Of a stretch of DNA of 64,000 bases, positions 1-10,904 are shown in pieces (position 1 is the stretch's first letter; every line of letters begins with the position of its first letter). The position numbers were made by a program, and so were the translations under genes. Source of the stretch: Holothuria scabra (lineage: Eukaryota; Echinodermata; Holothuroidea; Aspidochirotida; Holothuriidae); NCBI GenBank assembly GCA_037179385.1, contig CM074193.1, positions 47,645,082 through 47,709,081 on the forward strand. Direction: 5' to 3'. The notes under the pieces are model-generated. The model saw nothing but the letters and a program-made list of their open reading frames with translations. It was not told where the DNA came from and searched no databases.

Positions 1-360
1 CAGAAAGAAGTACAAGCCACTGCTTCTTTTTGTCAGAAACAGTTCGGTCAAAACAATTCTTGTATTTTCTGATAGAAAGAAGTAAAAGCCCTTTGCTTCT
101 CTTTGTCAGAAACAGTGTAGTGAAAATAATAGTTGTACTTTCTGACAGAAAGGAGTACAAGCCATTGCTTCTTTTTGTCTGAAAAGAATGCAGTTTTCCA
201 TGTGGGTTACTTCTTTTCTTGGCTGATTATCTCAGGAAGTAGACTATATGTTAGAATATTTAATACCTGAAAATTTAAGTTTCAGTAAGAGAAAAAAGAA
301 TATGAAATAAAATCAATTTTGAAAAAATGTGGATTACTTCTTTTTGTCAGAAAGGGGCAG
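1..360. repeat. short tandem repeat, unit about 74 bp
   Basis: Three degenerate copies of a block containing AGAAAGAAGTACAAGCC and CTTCTTTTTGTCAGAAACAG start near 1, 71 and 146. A stray piece, ACTTCTTTTTGTCAGAAAGG, lies near 334. The array is probably cut by the window edge. No coding content. Confidence 0.75.
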
Positions 361-1640
361 TAATGCCCTTCCCAATGACTATGATGTCCTTGAAAATTAA
401 CAAAAAATGGGAACCATATTAATCCAGAAATTAAAAAGATTTGCAATTTGCCTTAAATTGTCTGCTTGTAGGAACACCACATAAAAGAGTACAAGTCAAG
501 TGTGCTTTGCTTGATACACAGTAGATACTATTATGCTTGTTTTGATTACCTGAACAACAGTACTTTCTGAAAAACAAGCTTTACTGAGAGGGCTAAATAA
601 GTGTCAGACACTATCTCTAGACGGGTAGAAAATGGTTAAATCCATTGAGCTGAATGATTCAATGAGAAAACCCCTCAGGACACTGTGGCAGTCAAATGTG
701 ATGAATTAGGTAAGATAACAGTGACCAGCAATTTTCACAGATTCTGGTGGGTCAGTTACAATTTGATTCATTCAATTAGGCAATCCCAGTTCAAGCATGC
801 TCAAGGGTATTTGATCCAAATGATCAGTTATTTAGTTCTTTTTATAAAACTAATTATACCCATGGTGTATTTAATTATCTAGTTCTCACATGTCCTTACA
901 AAGACAGTGGCACAAGGTTTGTCTATAACTTTTAACAATCTTTGATACTAAATTTAATGTTATCTGCATTTTTTCTTTAGGATTATGGAAGAAACAATGT
1001 TTGTATGTTCTAAAAGAAATTTTGGGCATCATAGAGAGCACTTGATCTGTTCAAAGTTTATACTTATGAAGTTCCCCACTGAACAATTCCTCTGCTTTGT
1101 GGGCATAGAAGCTTTCTCCAATATGTTCAGACTATGTCCCCAAATAACCGTCATACAGCCTTTGATTAACTCACATGTTCCAGACACTGCTAGAAACTTC
1201 CACTTAAGAGGAGGAAATATATTTCATGAGATTCTATAGGCCGAGATACTTATGGCAAAATCAGCATACCTATGACAAAGATAAATTAACTAACATGTCA
1301 GCCTGATGAACAGTTTTTTCCTTTTTAACTTTTTCAGATTTCGTTCTACCCACTTACTCTTATGCGTATTAAAACTGGCACTAAATGTTATAGGGCAAAA
1401 CTTCAAACCAAAATCAACATAAATACTGTACCAAATGCACTTTAGACGTCCTTAATACAGTGACATTGCTTCAGTACATATTTTGAATTACCCAACTTGA
1501 TCATTTACATAATGAAGTGGATTCCAAAAGCTTACCAGATGCATCTTACATTAGCCATGCCATTCAAAACTCTTAACCCCATGCATTAATGAATATTAAC
1601 CCTAACAATTACCCTCTTTGTGAAATAGCATGTGCAAGGT
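361..1640. other. non-coding stretch, nothing recognised
   Basis: AT-rich sequence with short chance open frames only (longest about 84 codons). No exon with splice sites or family similarity was seen on either strand. Confidence 0.5.
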
Positions 1641-1644
1641 TTAA

Positions 1645-2157
1645 CCTCTGATGAACCTAGATGACCTTTGACCTCCAGTAAAAACAATAGGGATCATCTA
1701 CTTAATATGGACAATCCACATGCTATGTATAAGAGCCCTCACAGTTACCTTCCTTGAGATACAGTGTTTACAAGGTTTTGATCTTTTTACCTCTGGTGGC
1801 CCCAAATGACCTTTGACCTTCACCAAAAACAATAAGGATCATCTACTCAATATGGGCAATTCGCATGGTAAGTATGAGATCACTCACATTTTTCCTTCTG
1901 GAGATATCGTGTTTACGAGCTATTTCCAAGGTATTTACCATTTGACCCCTGGTGACCTCAAACCAACTTTGACCTCCACCAAAAACAATAGGGATCATCT
2001 ACTCAATAAGGGCAATCTACATGCCAAGTTTGAGATCCCTCGGAAATACCCTTCTTGAGATATCGTGTTTACAAGCGGGCGTCGCATACGCACACACACA
2101 CATATACAAACGACATCACCATCGCATAGATTCTTTGCCTGCCTTCGGCAAGGAATC
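1645..2157 (+). repeat. DR1-bearing 145-bp-unit dispersed repeat, copy 1
   Basis: About three units of a 145-155-bp tandem repeat. Each holds a variant of TGACCTTTGACCTC (perfect at 1662-1675; TGACCTTTGACCT at 1807-1819), then AAAAACAATAGGGATCATCT and a GAGATATCGTGTTTAC-type box. The block ends with a short CA tract (2089-2105) and a hairpin at 2129-2157: 11-bp arms with one mismatch and loop TGCCTTC. The same order of parts recurs at 35740-36997 and 56800-57640, so this is one dispersed element family. The layout of tandem core, microsatellite and 3' hairpin resembles Helentron-associated DINE elements. That assignment is inference. Confidence 0.8.
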
Positions 2158-2555
2158 AATAAATGGAATGAAATGCCTGGTTCCATCAAAGGTTACCTCA
2201 GGACTGGGTCCCATTATTTTTATTTTACATAAATGGAATGCTCATGGGTTCAATCATTTTTGTTTTACATAAAAGGGATGCTCATGGGTTCAATCATTTT
2301 TGTTTTACATAAATGGGATGTTATGCCTGGCTCCATCAAAGGCTACCTCAGGACTGGGTCCCATTATTTTTATTTTACATAAATGGAATGCAATGCCTGG
2401 CTCCATCAAAGGCTACCTCAGGACTGGGTCCCATCATTTCTATTTTACATAAATGGAATGAAATGCCTGGTTCCATCAAAGGCTACCTCAGGACTGGGTC
2501 CCATCATTTTTTTTTACATAAATGGAATTGTTCATGGGTTCCATCATGAATAATT
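2158..2555. repeat. tandem repeat, units of about 71 and 40 bp
   Basis: About five to six copies of a block with CATAAATGGAATG, ATGCCTGGCTCCATCAAAGG and ACCTCAGGACTGGGTCCCAT, alternating with shorter copies containing GCTCATGGGTTCAATCA. It begins directly after the hairpin of the preceding repeat. The open frames across it are by-products. Confidence 0.8.
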
Positions 2556-4900
2556 TAGGGATGTATTGCAAATCCAGTAAGACCAGACTTTTTGGCCATA
2601 TAAAGAAAAATCATCAGGCCCATTTCCAATTGGACTTTTTCAAAATGATGCAGAATGCTACTTACACAGCCTCTATCCCCCTTTGAAATGTTCTGTCCTT
2701 CAGAAAATAGCAACCCCATCCCCCAGTGCAATGTTGGGTCCCAAAGAAAATGGTGTGTCCAGAATTAGCCTTATTTTTTTCCAAAATTGTATGGGGATGC
2801 GGGGGTGTTCCACCTAATTTTGTCCAAAATTGTCTGAGTTTTTTCAGCAAAAAATTGGAACTAATGGTAGGACATTATTATTTTGGCAAACTCAAAAGAA
2901 CATTGGGAACCTGCAAGTTGGCTTATGTCATTTTCTATGTGATGAGGTCACGAAGTTCTGCATTATATACCCTACAGCGAAGGCCTTTATACACTCTGGA
3001 CGTTAAACTGATACTGAGATTGGCAGAAGGAAACAGTGCCACGTTTCAGAGAAGTCAATGGGGTGAACCTTTTACTAACAACTGCCGTTTATCCTTGATA
3101 GCTCATCCAGTTCCGTTTTTGAGCCTTTGTTAAATTATCAGTGTAAAATTAAGGGAAACAAAAAATCTTCAAGTACACTTTTTGAGGAGAAAGTTGACTT
3201 TTTCTTCTCTCAAACTTAACATTTAAATCATAGTATCACATAAATTGGGCAAATTCTTTAGCATTGGCTACTGTTTATCGTTGAATTAGGATGCTTCTTT
3301 TATCAATCTCCTTCAATAGCCCTATATATACTTTAAGTTTTGTATATTTGTTTTAATGTGAAGAGAAAATCATGCATTTCTTCTAAATCTTTATCCTTTG
3401 AAACTATTAATTTGTTTTCATCTGTTTTTAGACCAAAATTAATAATACTATCACTTATTGTAACTATATGAAATAGACACTTAAATGAATTTTGGATTGA
3501 CCTTATGCTCAGGTGCAGAATGAAATATGCTCAAAAGTTCAATAAGTAATAGGTTGTCAAGCGAATTCCCCAGCACCTGTAATGACCTTTAGGCATTGTC
3601 TTCCTTTAGACTGTGTTATTCCAAGCAAAATAAGGCATTATTATTACCAAGGTAACCCAAGAAAGAAAGATGGTTGGCATGGTAAGAAATAAATTTCACC
3701 AGAAAGAACAAGAGTTTCCCAAAAGGCTGCTATGAGAGTAAGAAATACTATGAGCAGTAAAAGTCTGGGACAGAAGTAGGTTTAGTTACAGGTGGGACAA
3801 GATTTCACAGAACGGAGAAATACGAAAAGGATAAAAGTCTAGACTACCAGTTTGGAACTTTTCCACAAAGATTCCCCACCAACACATACCAACCACACTG
3901 AAGGCCATATCATACCAGTCCTCTATTAATATTTTGATGCAATCTTGTCTTTGCTGTGCTTTCAGTGGATCCCTCCTGTACTCAACAAACACTGCTTCTC
4001 CAACATGACTACATCTAGCCTACTCATACTTAGACATTGTTGCATACACTATACAACACATTACTCACTACAACAGAACTTGTTAATGAAAACTGAAATT
4101 TGTCTATTTCTTTCACTTAAAGCAAGTTTCAAAAACGAAACCAATTAATAAAACAAATAAAAAAAATCATAATTACTGTGCAATGTTTTAGAACACATCA
4201 TGTGCCAGACAAAAAAAATACAATTTACTAATGGGATGTGTATGATTTCAATAATGGAAAAACAGGGGAGGAAGGGAAACAGGCCAACGTAAAAGAGTAT
4301 CATTTCAAAATTTCTATCAAGTGGAATTTAGATCAATTTTTCTCTCTTCATAAAAAAGGATTTGCTTTTAAAATATTTCAGAGAAAAAATAAGGCTTGCA
4401 ATCTAACATACCAATCAACCATTCCTGCAGGTCTAAACTCATCCATTGTCACTTTGAAAGTACACTTTGATTAGGGATGGTATCAAAAATTACTGAGTAT
4501 ATAATTCAATAGCTGCAGCTAATCAACTAATGATAATAACATATCAGATGGAATGAACTTCTTCAACACCATACAGTCAAGCACAATTGACAGGTAAACC
4601 ATCAAGAAGTAATACACAAAAACTACAAGTTTTATTACATTTAAACCTGATTTAAGTGGTAGGAGTCAATACTCAAAATGACATAGGCAATCACCCAATT
4701 CCCCTTATCGAAAGCATTCAACTAAAGTAGTTAACACCAACACTTTATATGAAAGAAAAAACTATGCGTGAACCTCTTTTAGGAAATAGTGTTGTTTTTA
4801 CAAAACAGGCATAGGAAGTAATTGCTAAGAGTCCTACTACAGTAGCTGCATTTATGATTTAGCATTCACATGCATTAAATTTAAAAAAAGAAAAAGAATG
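2556..4900. other. non-coding stretch, nothing firmly recognised
   Basis: Contains a 135-codon plus-strand open frame (2726-3133) with no recognisable domain and a repeat-like first half. The rest is AT-rich, with no splice-bounded exon matching the missing C-terminal part of the CALM gene. Confidence 0.45.
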
Positions 4901-4920
4901 ACTGATCAACCTCTGCACCC

Positions 4921-5400
4921 TCCATAGCTATGTCCTATTGTAACATACACAGATGCAATCAACACATCAGGTTCCTATCCATAGCTATGTCCTATTGTTA
5001 CAATTAGATAAGAGTTCTAAGGTCCAGTTTCCAACCTATTGGTTCAAGTCTAGCTGGACATAGACTTTTTCCAGTTGTGGCTCACTGGCTTGTTTCCCTA
5101 CTCCATAACTTATGCAGAGCATCACACGCAATGGCAGTAGGGTTCCTTTTTTAGAGTGTTTGGTATGACCCCACCTGGTTATAGAACCTGGGCCTTCCGC
5201 ATGAGAGGCTGATGCTCTTACAGTTAGATCAAACACACGGTCTCCTATTGTTACATGCATTGATGCAAACAACATCAGGTCCTTATCCATAGCCACGTCT
5301 CATTGTAACATAAACATATGTAATCAATGCATTTGATCCCCATCCCCCCTATGTCTAATAGTAGTTTCTATCCATAGCTATGTCCTAGTGTACCATACAT
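4921..5400. repeat. degenerate tandem repeat, about 58-60 bp, split by a SINE
   Basis: Copies of CCATAGCTATGTCCTATTG followed by a TAACATACACAGATGCAA-like stretch occur near 4922, 4979, 5285 and 5370. The SINE at 5003-5242 interrupts the array. Confidence 0.65.
5003..5242 (-). mobile_element. tRNA-derived SINE with 13-bp target duplication
   Basis: Read on the minus strand, the first about 80 bases look like a tRNA: GATCTAACTGTAAGAGCATC as D-arm/A-box region, an anticodon arm with loop CTCTCAT, and AGGTTCTATAACC as a decayed B box. A tRNA-unrelated body follows, containing GCCAGTGAGCCACAACTGG and ending near CCAATAGGTTGGAAACTGG. Identical 13-mers TCCTATTGTTACA flank it at 4990-5002 and 5243-5255. 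These are probably target-site duplications, although the host array has similar words. Body fragments recur at 32571-32600, 40670-40745, 46968-47042 and 60321-60345. Confidence 0.7.
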
Positions 5401-5436
5401 GGATGCAAATATGAGACACCATTTTTTCCCCCAACA

Positions 5437-5606
5437 CAATAGGCAGCTTTGGAAATAAACACTATGCATTCCATGTTTTCCTCACACACTACAATAGATG
5501 GCTCTGGAAATTGACACTATATATAGTCCATGTTTCTCTCACACAACAAAGGGCTCTGGAAATAGACACTATGCAGTCCATGGTTTCCTCACACAATAAA
5601 CAGATC
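5437..5606. repeat. tandem repeat, about 63 bp, about 3 copies
   Basis: Repeats the words GGCTCTGGAAAT, GACACTATGCA and GTCCATG followed by TCCTCACACA. Confidence 0.7.
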
Positions 5607-6419
5607 ATACTTATCCCCAATACAAAAGACAAGATTTCCAGTTATATGGCAATGAGGCATACAGTCCAACAGTAGCACCATATTCCTATTTTTGCTGCTC
5701 TACAACAAATAGCAGAGCAATGTGTGGAGTCATAGGTGAAAGTACTTATTTATATCAGATTGGCCTTACTGAGTGTAATTTGGGTCTTTTTATTATGTAA
5801 CACTCTGGTAGTGGGTGTGCCACTTACACTTTGTGGTTTCCATTAGAAGTGTGAAACAGGCATCTGTCATTAACCTTGAAGGGCTAAGGAAATTAGGCCT
5901 GTGTTGTGATCACTGGAAGGAATACAATATTATGGAAAGTAGCCTTTTTTATCACAGTAATAAATTTCTTTAATTACTGTAATTTTCTGTTTAAGCACAT
6001 GATACAGTATGTATGGTATTGTAGAAAAACATGTAGCAATGCTGTAATTATATGCAAGCTATTTTCCATGCATGGGTTAGTATTTAAACAGTTTTAACTA
6101 CTTGTATGGTAAGTCATCTCATTTTTTGATTAAAACGAATTTATTCCATGGAAATTTTCTGAGTTGGAATGGATTTTTACTGGATTAAAAAAAAAAGTCA
6201 TTGCCCTCTGTGGTTCCCATGGTACTGCCCATTATTTTTGTATCTAGTGATTAAAGTACACTTTGTATCATCTTTTCAAAGTATACTGAATGGTCTTTTT
6301 TATAAGCAATATGGGTGAGATATGCATTACTTAGATGAATGTTAACTGCTTAATATGCACAGTTGTTGAAACAAAGTACACCACGCAGGGACAACTCATA
6401 TGTAATATTAGCCCTAGAG

Positions 6420-6800
6420 AGTAAAACAGAAAGTAATTGCCAACAGAAATAACACACATTAAGCGTGATAAAACTATGGTAACATGAGTGAAGTGGGACA
6501 CATGGACCCAGAGTAGCTAATTGTGATAGATCTAAAGGGTCATATGCATCACAACCCCACAATGTAAGAAACAATGGAAACAGAATTTAAGAGGAAAGTC
6601 CTCACTGGGCACAATGAGGGAGGGGGGACACACTTGAAGTAATAGTGATGCATCTACAGGGTCATATATGCATCACAACCCCACAATGTAAGAAACAATG
6701 GTAACAGGATTTAAGAGAAAAGTCCCCACTGGGCCATATGGGTCAGATTACACTGCAGTTAATAGTGATAGATCTACAGGGTGATCTGCATAAGAATGCT
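6420..6800. repeat. tandem repeat, about 121 bp, about 2.6 copies
   Basis: Copies share GGGTCATATGCATCACAACC, CCACAATGTAAGAAACAATG and AGTCCCCACTGGGC. The phrase with GATCTACAGGG recurs at about 6536, 6659 and 6779. Confidence 0.75.
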
Positions 6801-9718
6801 TCAACTTAGTCAACTAGAGGTATAGATCCCTACTTGATACAGAATCAAAGTCCCCACTCAAAAATACAGGAGGTAAGAAGGGGTAACTTAACATTTGTAT
6901 ACATTTTTGGAATTATTAATTTAAAGTGTGACCTGTAAGGTCTACTTTAAGAACCAAAAACTGTTTTCAAACAAAGACACTTCTCCAATAACAAAATAGT
7001 ATGTAGAGACTTAATTGGATGTTGTAAAAATCTTCAATTTATAAAACTCTTAGGAGGACTACTAAAACGTATTAATTGGGTACAGCATATTATGTTAGCC
7101 TCAGTCCTTTGCCTGTAGTAATATTGAATGACTGGAGCAGGATTCACATTTTGGTACATCTGTGCATCATGTGACCCAATATTTTGTCTGTGGGTATGCA
7201 GTTGATAGTAAGGCTTCCTCCTGCATGCCCAAGGAAGTAAGCCAGCTATGAAAATCATTATCAGTACTCAAGGCCATGAGGAAAATCAACCTGTACATTA
7301 TAAGAGAGCCGATACAGACAACATTTTACTAAATTTCAATATGTTACACTTTCTCTTTTGATTGCAACTTCAGTGGATGAATTGTCACCATTATAGGCAG
7401 CAAAATATCTGCAGATCTGTTTGATAAATGCAGGCATTCTTTGGGCATGGTTATAGAGATTAAAAGTTCAAACTTTTTACCAAAAACTAGCATTTACAGT
7501 ATTTTAGGCTGAACCTGTGCATGGCTTTTAAAATGCTAAAAGTGACATTGTCCTTTAAAGGACTCAAACTTCTTCTTCCAAATTTACCTCTCAGGGGAGG
7601 CCTATGTCCTACCACTGCTGTACTTTTAGTGCTCCTTGGAAAGAATTAGAGCCTCCTTAATGAGCTTGTTTCCCCAAATTTACCTCAGAAGGGTGATCTG
7701 GTTAGTGGTGAAAGGGTTAGTTGGCAGCCAATTAAGGTGCTGTAGCATGAATGATTCTTGGACATAAACTCACTTTTTTGAACTCATCAGGAGCATCCCC
7801 AAACTATGGTTTGGAAAAATTAAAAACAAACAAAAAGTTCATTGAAAAGTACAAGTTGAAAGTACCAGTGACATAAACCCTTTTAAACCTGGGACAAGTA
7901 CATGATCTGCAACAAGCATATTCATTATCTGTGACATAAACCCTTTAACCTGGAACATAAGTACATCATCTAGAACAAGTAAATTCATTATCTGGTAGAC
8001 TTTACACTGACTGCCATCATTATGCATTTCACCCTTTGCACGGATTTTAAATAAGCAATAATTGAATAAAAAGAGACATTTTATGTTTATGATAAATGCT
8101 AAGTACCTTGACACTTATCTCCATATCAGAGTAGAAAAACCATTCTCCCCACAAAGATCAGTTAATCTACCAAATTACCAACTAAGCTTACTCAAGTAAA
8201 GCTAAACAAATTCTTTGGAGCAACACAAGACCTTTACCATCTTGAAATATTTGGCACATGGTCACCACTTATTGACATGAGCATTTATGATTGAAGGGGA
8301 TGCCTTACACTTCTGTCAAAGTACAAAAAGTTTGTCAGAAGAAAAAGTTTGTCATCAAGTCAGAAGGAGAAGAAAAAGGGAGGAGAAATAGGGGAGGGGG
8401 AAGGATGGTGAACTATTCATGCAAATCACACACTTCAACTACTAACCCATTATTTTTTGGGGGCAAAATATGGCTAAGAAAAAAAAAAAGCAATGTTAAG
8501 TCCAATTTGAAATTAAGATATCCACCAAAATATCTGATATGCTTAAGAAGAGAGCTCCAGCATTCACCACAGGGTATTTTCAAACTGAATTTGTGCTTCA
8601 CACATGCAGGAGAAGACAAGCCAATTTTGCCAGAGTTCATTTTGTTTCACTAGATGACCCCTACATAAAAACTATGTAAAGCAAGTAGTAAGTCTCTATA
8701 CACTAGGAAGAACTATACATACTCAACATGCTTACGAACACATTTGGCCCTTGACCAACCTGTTGGTATGTCAGTGACATGGACTTCAAGAAAGGAAGGA
8801 ATGACTTATAATGAACATAGAGATAAAACAAAAAGATGATTAAGATAGGGCAAAGAACAAATGAAGGTATACAAATGATGTTACTTCAGACTTTTAAGTT
8901 GGTTATCACACGTTTTGGTAATTTTGTGTCATGATGAAAAGTATTAAAAGGTTTAGAGTCATTTGGCTGCAAAGGATATTTTGGGATATTATTAAGATAT
9001 CCATCCATGAAGGCAACACTTACAGGTTATCCCTTGCTCATATCTACAGTGAAGAATTCTTTCAACATGGATGCCATGAAAGATCTTTTAGGGCAATTTA
9101 AAGTGATGCCTTCCACAAAGGGGAGGGGTGGGGGAAGGCAGTTATAGACATTTACATTCTCTGAGTGGGTGAAACTGCAGTCACCCACCACCTACCTTGT
9201 TAGCATTTTGATGTAATGAGTGCAATGCTACCAGGACAGTAACTGATTGCGCTGTTAGCTAGCTAGTAGCTAGACAGTTGCAGGATACACACATAATACA
9301 ACCACTGCCTTTTACTGTTTTATCTGTGTACATGCACAACAGGTCAGCTAGCTACAGAACAGGTAATATGACATAACTAATAACTCATTCTTGCAGTAAA
9401 GGTGATAAACTAAAACCAGGTTTTGAAACCTTGTATGGATTTTAAATCTAAGGCTTTGGGGAGAGTCATTTATCTAACCACCCAGTATGGGCAGGTGGGC
9501 AAGGAAGTACATAAGTGACTTGGCCATAACGATCAGTTAGATAAATGACCCTGTCCTAATTTACTTGTGGTTACTATTCAAACATCACACTTCAATACGC
9601 CATTAACACAGAATTTAAAACACCTTTTTCAAGCCCCTGCCCCCCTCCAGTCTAACCCATGCATAAAATTAAATGCACCAAAATATTAAATTACATATTA
9701 CCACATCACAAGACTCAC
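6801..9718. other. intergenic or intronic stretch, nothing recognised
   Basis: If the gene continues, this is intron downstream of the 9719 exon. No CALM C-terminal exon (NPF/DPF or clathrin-box rich) could be read. A short duplicated segment with GACATAAACCCTTT occurs at 7869-7950. Confidence 0.45.
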
Positions 9719-9760
9719 TTTGGCAAGATCTGGAATTTCCCCCTTGTCAACACCAACTTG
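9719..9760 (-). CDS. PICALM: CALM/AP180 micro-exon (QVGVDKGEIPDLAK), end of ANTH domain
   Basis: 42-bp exon, 14 codons, phase 0 at both ends: QVGVDKGEIPDLAK. Human has QVGIDRGDIPDLSQ directly after EFLKVAE, so this follows the exon at 20515-20621 across a 10.75-kb intron. Acceptor ...ATCTTTACAG, donor AAA|GTGAGT. Being phase 0/0, it could be skipped without changing frame. The next expected block (human APSSLLDALEQHLASLEGKK) was sought on the minus strand down to position 1 and not recognised. It may lie outside the window. Confidence 0.93.
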
Positions 9761-9935
9761 CTGTAAAGATAACCAAATGTTTCAAACTTTGTAAATACAT
9801 GTGTTAAACATCATCTTTCAGAGTAGTAAATCAAATGCATCTACAATGTAATAAGAGAGCAAATATTAATTGCCATTCATTGCAAACTGTTGAATAATTC
9901 ACATTTGGCTGGTCCCTCCTTAACACCATGACTTA

Positions 9936-10160
9936 ACTTCTACTACTGAAACTAGTACTGCTGCTATTACTAGTACTGCTACTGGTACTGCTGTTATTAC
10001 TAGTACTGCTACTAGTACTGCTGCTGTTACTAGTACTGCCACTAGTACTGTTACTGCTGCTACTTCTACTTGTACTGCTACTGTTACTAGTACTGTTACT
10101 GCTTGCACTACTGCTACTTTTGCTGCTGCTACTACTACTAGCACTGAACAGTTCTAGTAC
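9936..10160. repeat. imperfect trinucleotide microsatellite (ACT/GCT)n
   Basis: A 225-bp run of interrupted trinucleotides (ACTAGTACTGCTACT and variants), about 180 bases upstream, in gene direction, of the 42-bp exon. On the minus strand one frame reads as a Ser-rich string and another as an Ala/Val-rich string; both are microsatellite artefacts. Confidence 0.9.
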
Positions 10161-10904
10161 TGCTACCACTACTAGCAAATTTTGCTGTGTGCTCTGTTGA
10201 AAGGTTTCAGATTGGAAACTTTGCATCATGGACAGCCCTAGGTTTAACCCGAACCTCAAATTTTTGTCCAGGTGGCACATTTTTTGTCCAGATGCTAAAT
10301 GACTTCCACAAATTTTGTTGGTATGTAGTACCCTAACAAAAAAATAGTGGAAAACACTTCAACTGTAACACACCAAATAATAACTGTTTGGTAATGTCAA
10401 ATATAGTCATATCCTTGAAACTGGTAAAAGAAACAACAATGATTTCTCTAGCTTTACCTTTTATTTGATGACTAAGAACAGTATTTTGTCACACCTAGTA
10501 GGCACCATGTCAAACCAGGTGGAAGCTGTCTCAGCTCAGCTGCATTTGTCCCTGACAAATATTGTTGCTACAAACAGTATAATAGCTAGTAAGAGGAAGC
10601 CAATCTGCTATTAAGATATGAATAATGACAAAACAGCCCTGCTGCAGCTTGGCTGCGGGAACTGCAAGTTACCTTTCTTGACATGGCAACCAAAAATTAT
10701 TTCATCATTGTAAAAATAGCAGCTTTAATTCTATTCTGTGATAATGTATCTATGAGGTTATATTTTAGTTACAACATTTTAAATATGAATTTTCCATGGA
10801 TGAATTGATGTATTTAGGGCACATGATGTTATCATGTCCACTATAATTGTATTTTTTTGTCTCTTACATTTGCCAGGTTTTTATATTTTAAAGTATGTTC
10901 CCAA

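Noticed and set aside
2726..3133. 135-codon open frame as a gene
   Set aside because: No recognisable domain and no exon structure. Its first half reads like repeat-derived sequence on both strands.
5164..5242. Functional tRNA gene on the minus strand
   Set aside because: The B box is decayed, arms are imperfect and the tRNA-like part is fused to a repeat body, so it is a SINE head.
1..9718. C-terminal CALM exons (clathrin/AP2-binding tail)
   Set aside because: Searched on the minus strand for the expected block following the ANTH domain and for NPF/DPF-rich open stretches with splice sites; none was convincing.
9920..10280. Ser-rich and Ala/Val-rich open frames on the minus strand
   Set aside because: They are the translation of an imperfect trinucleotide microsatellite in two frames.
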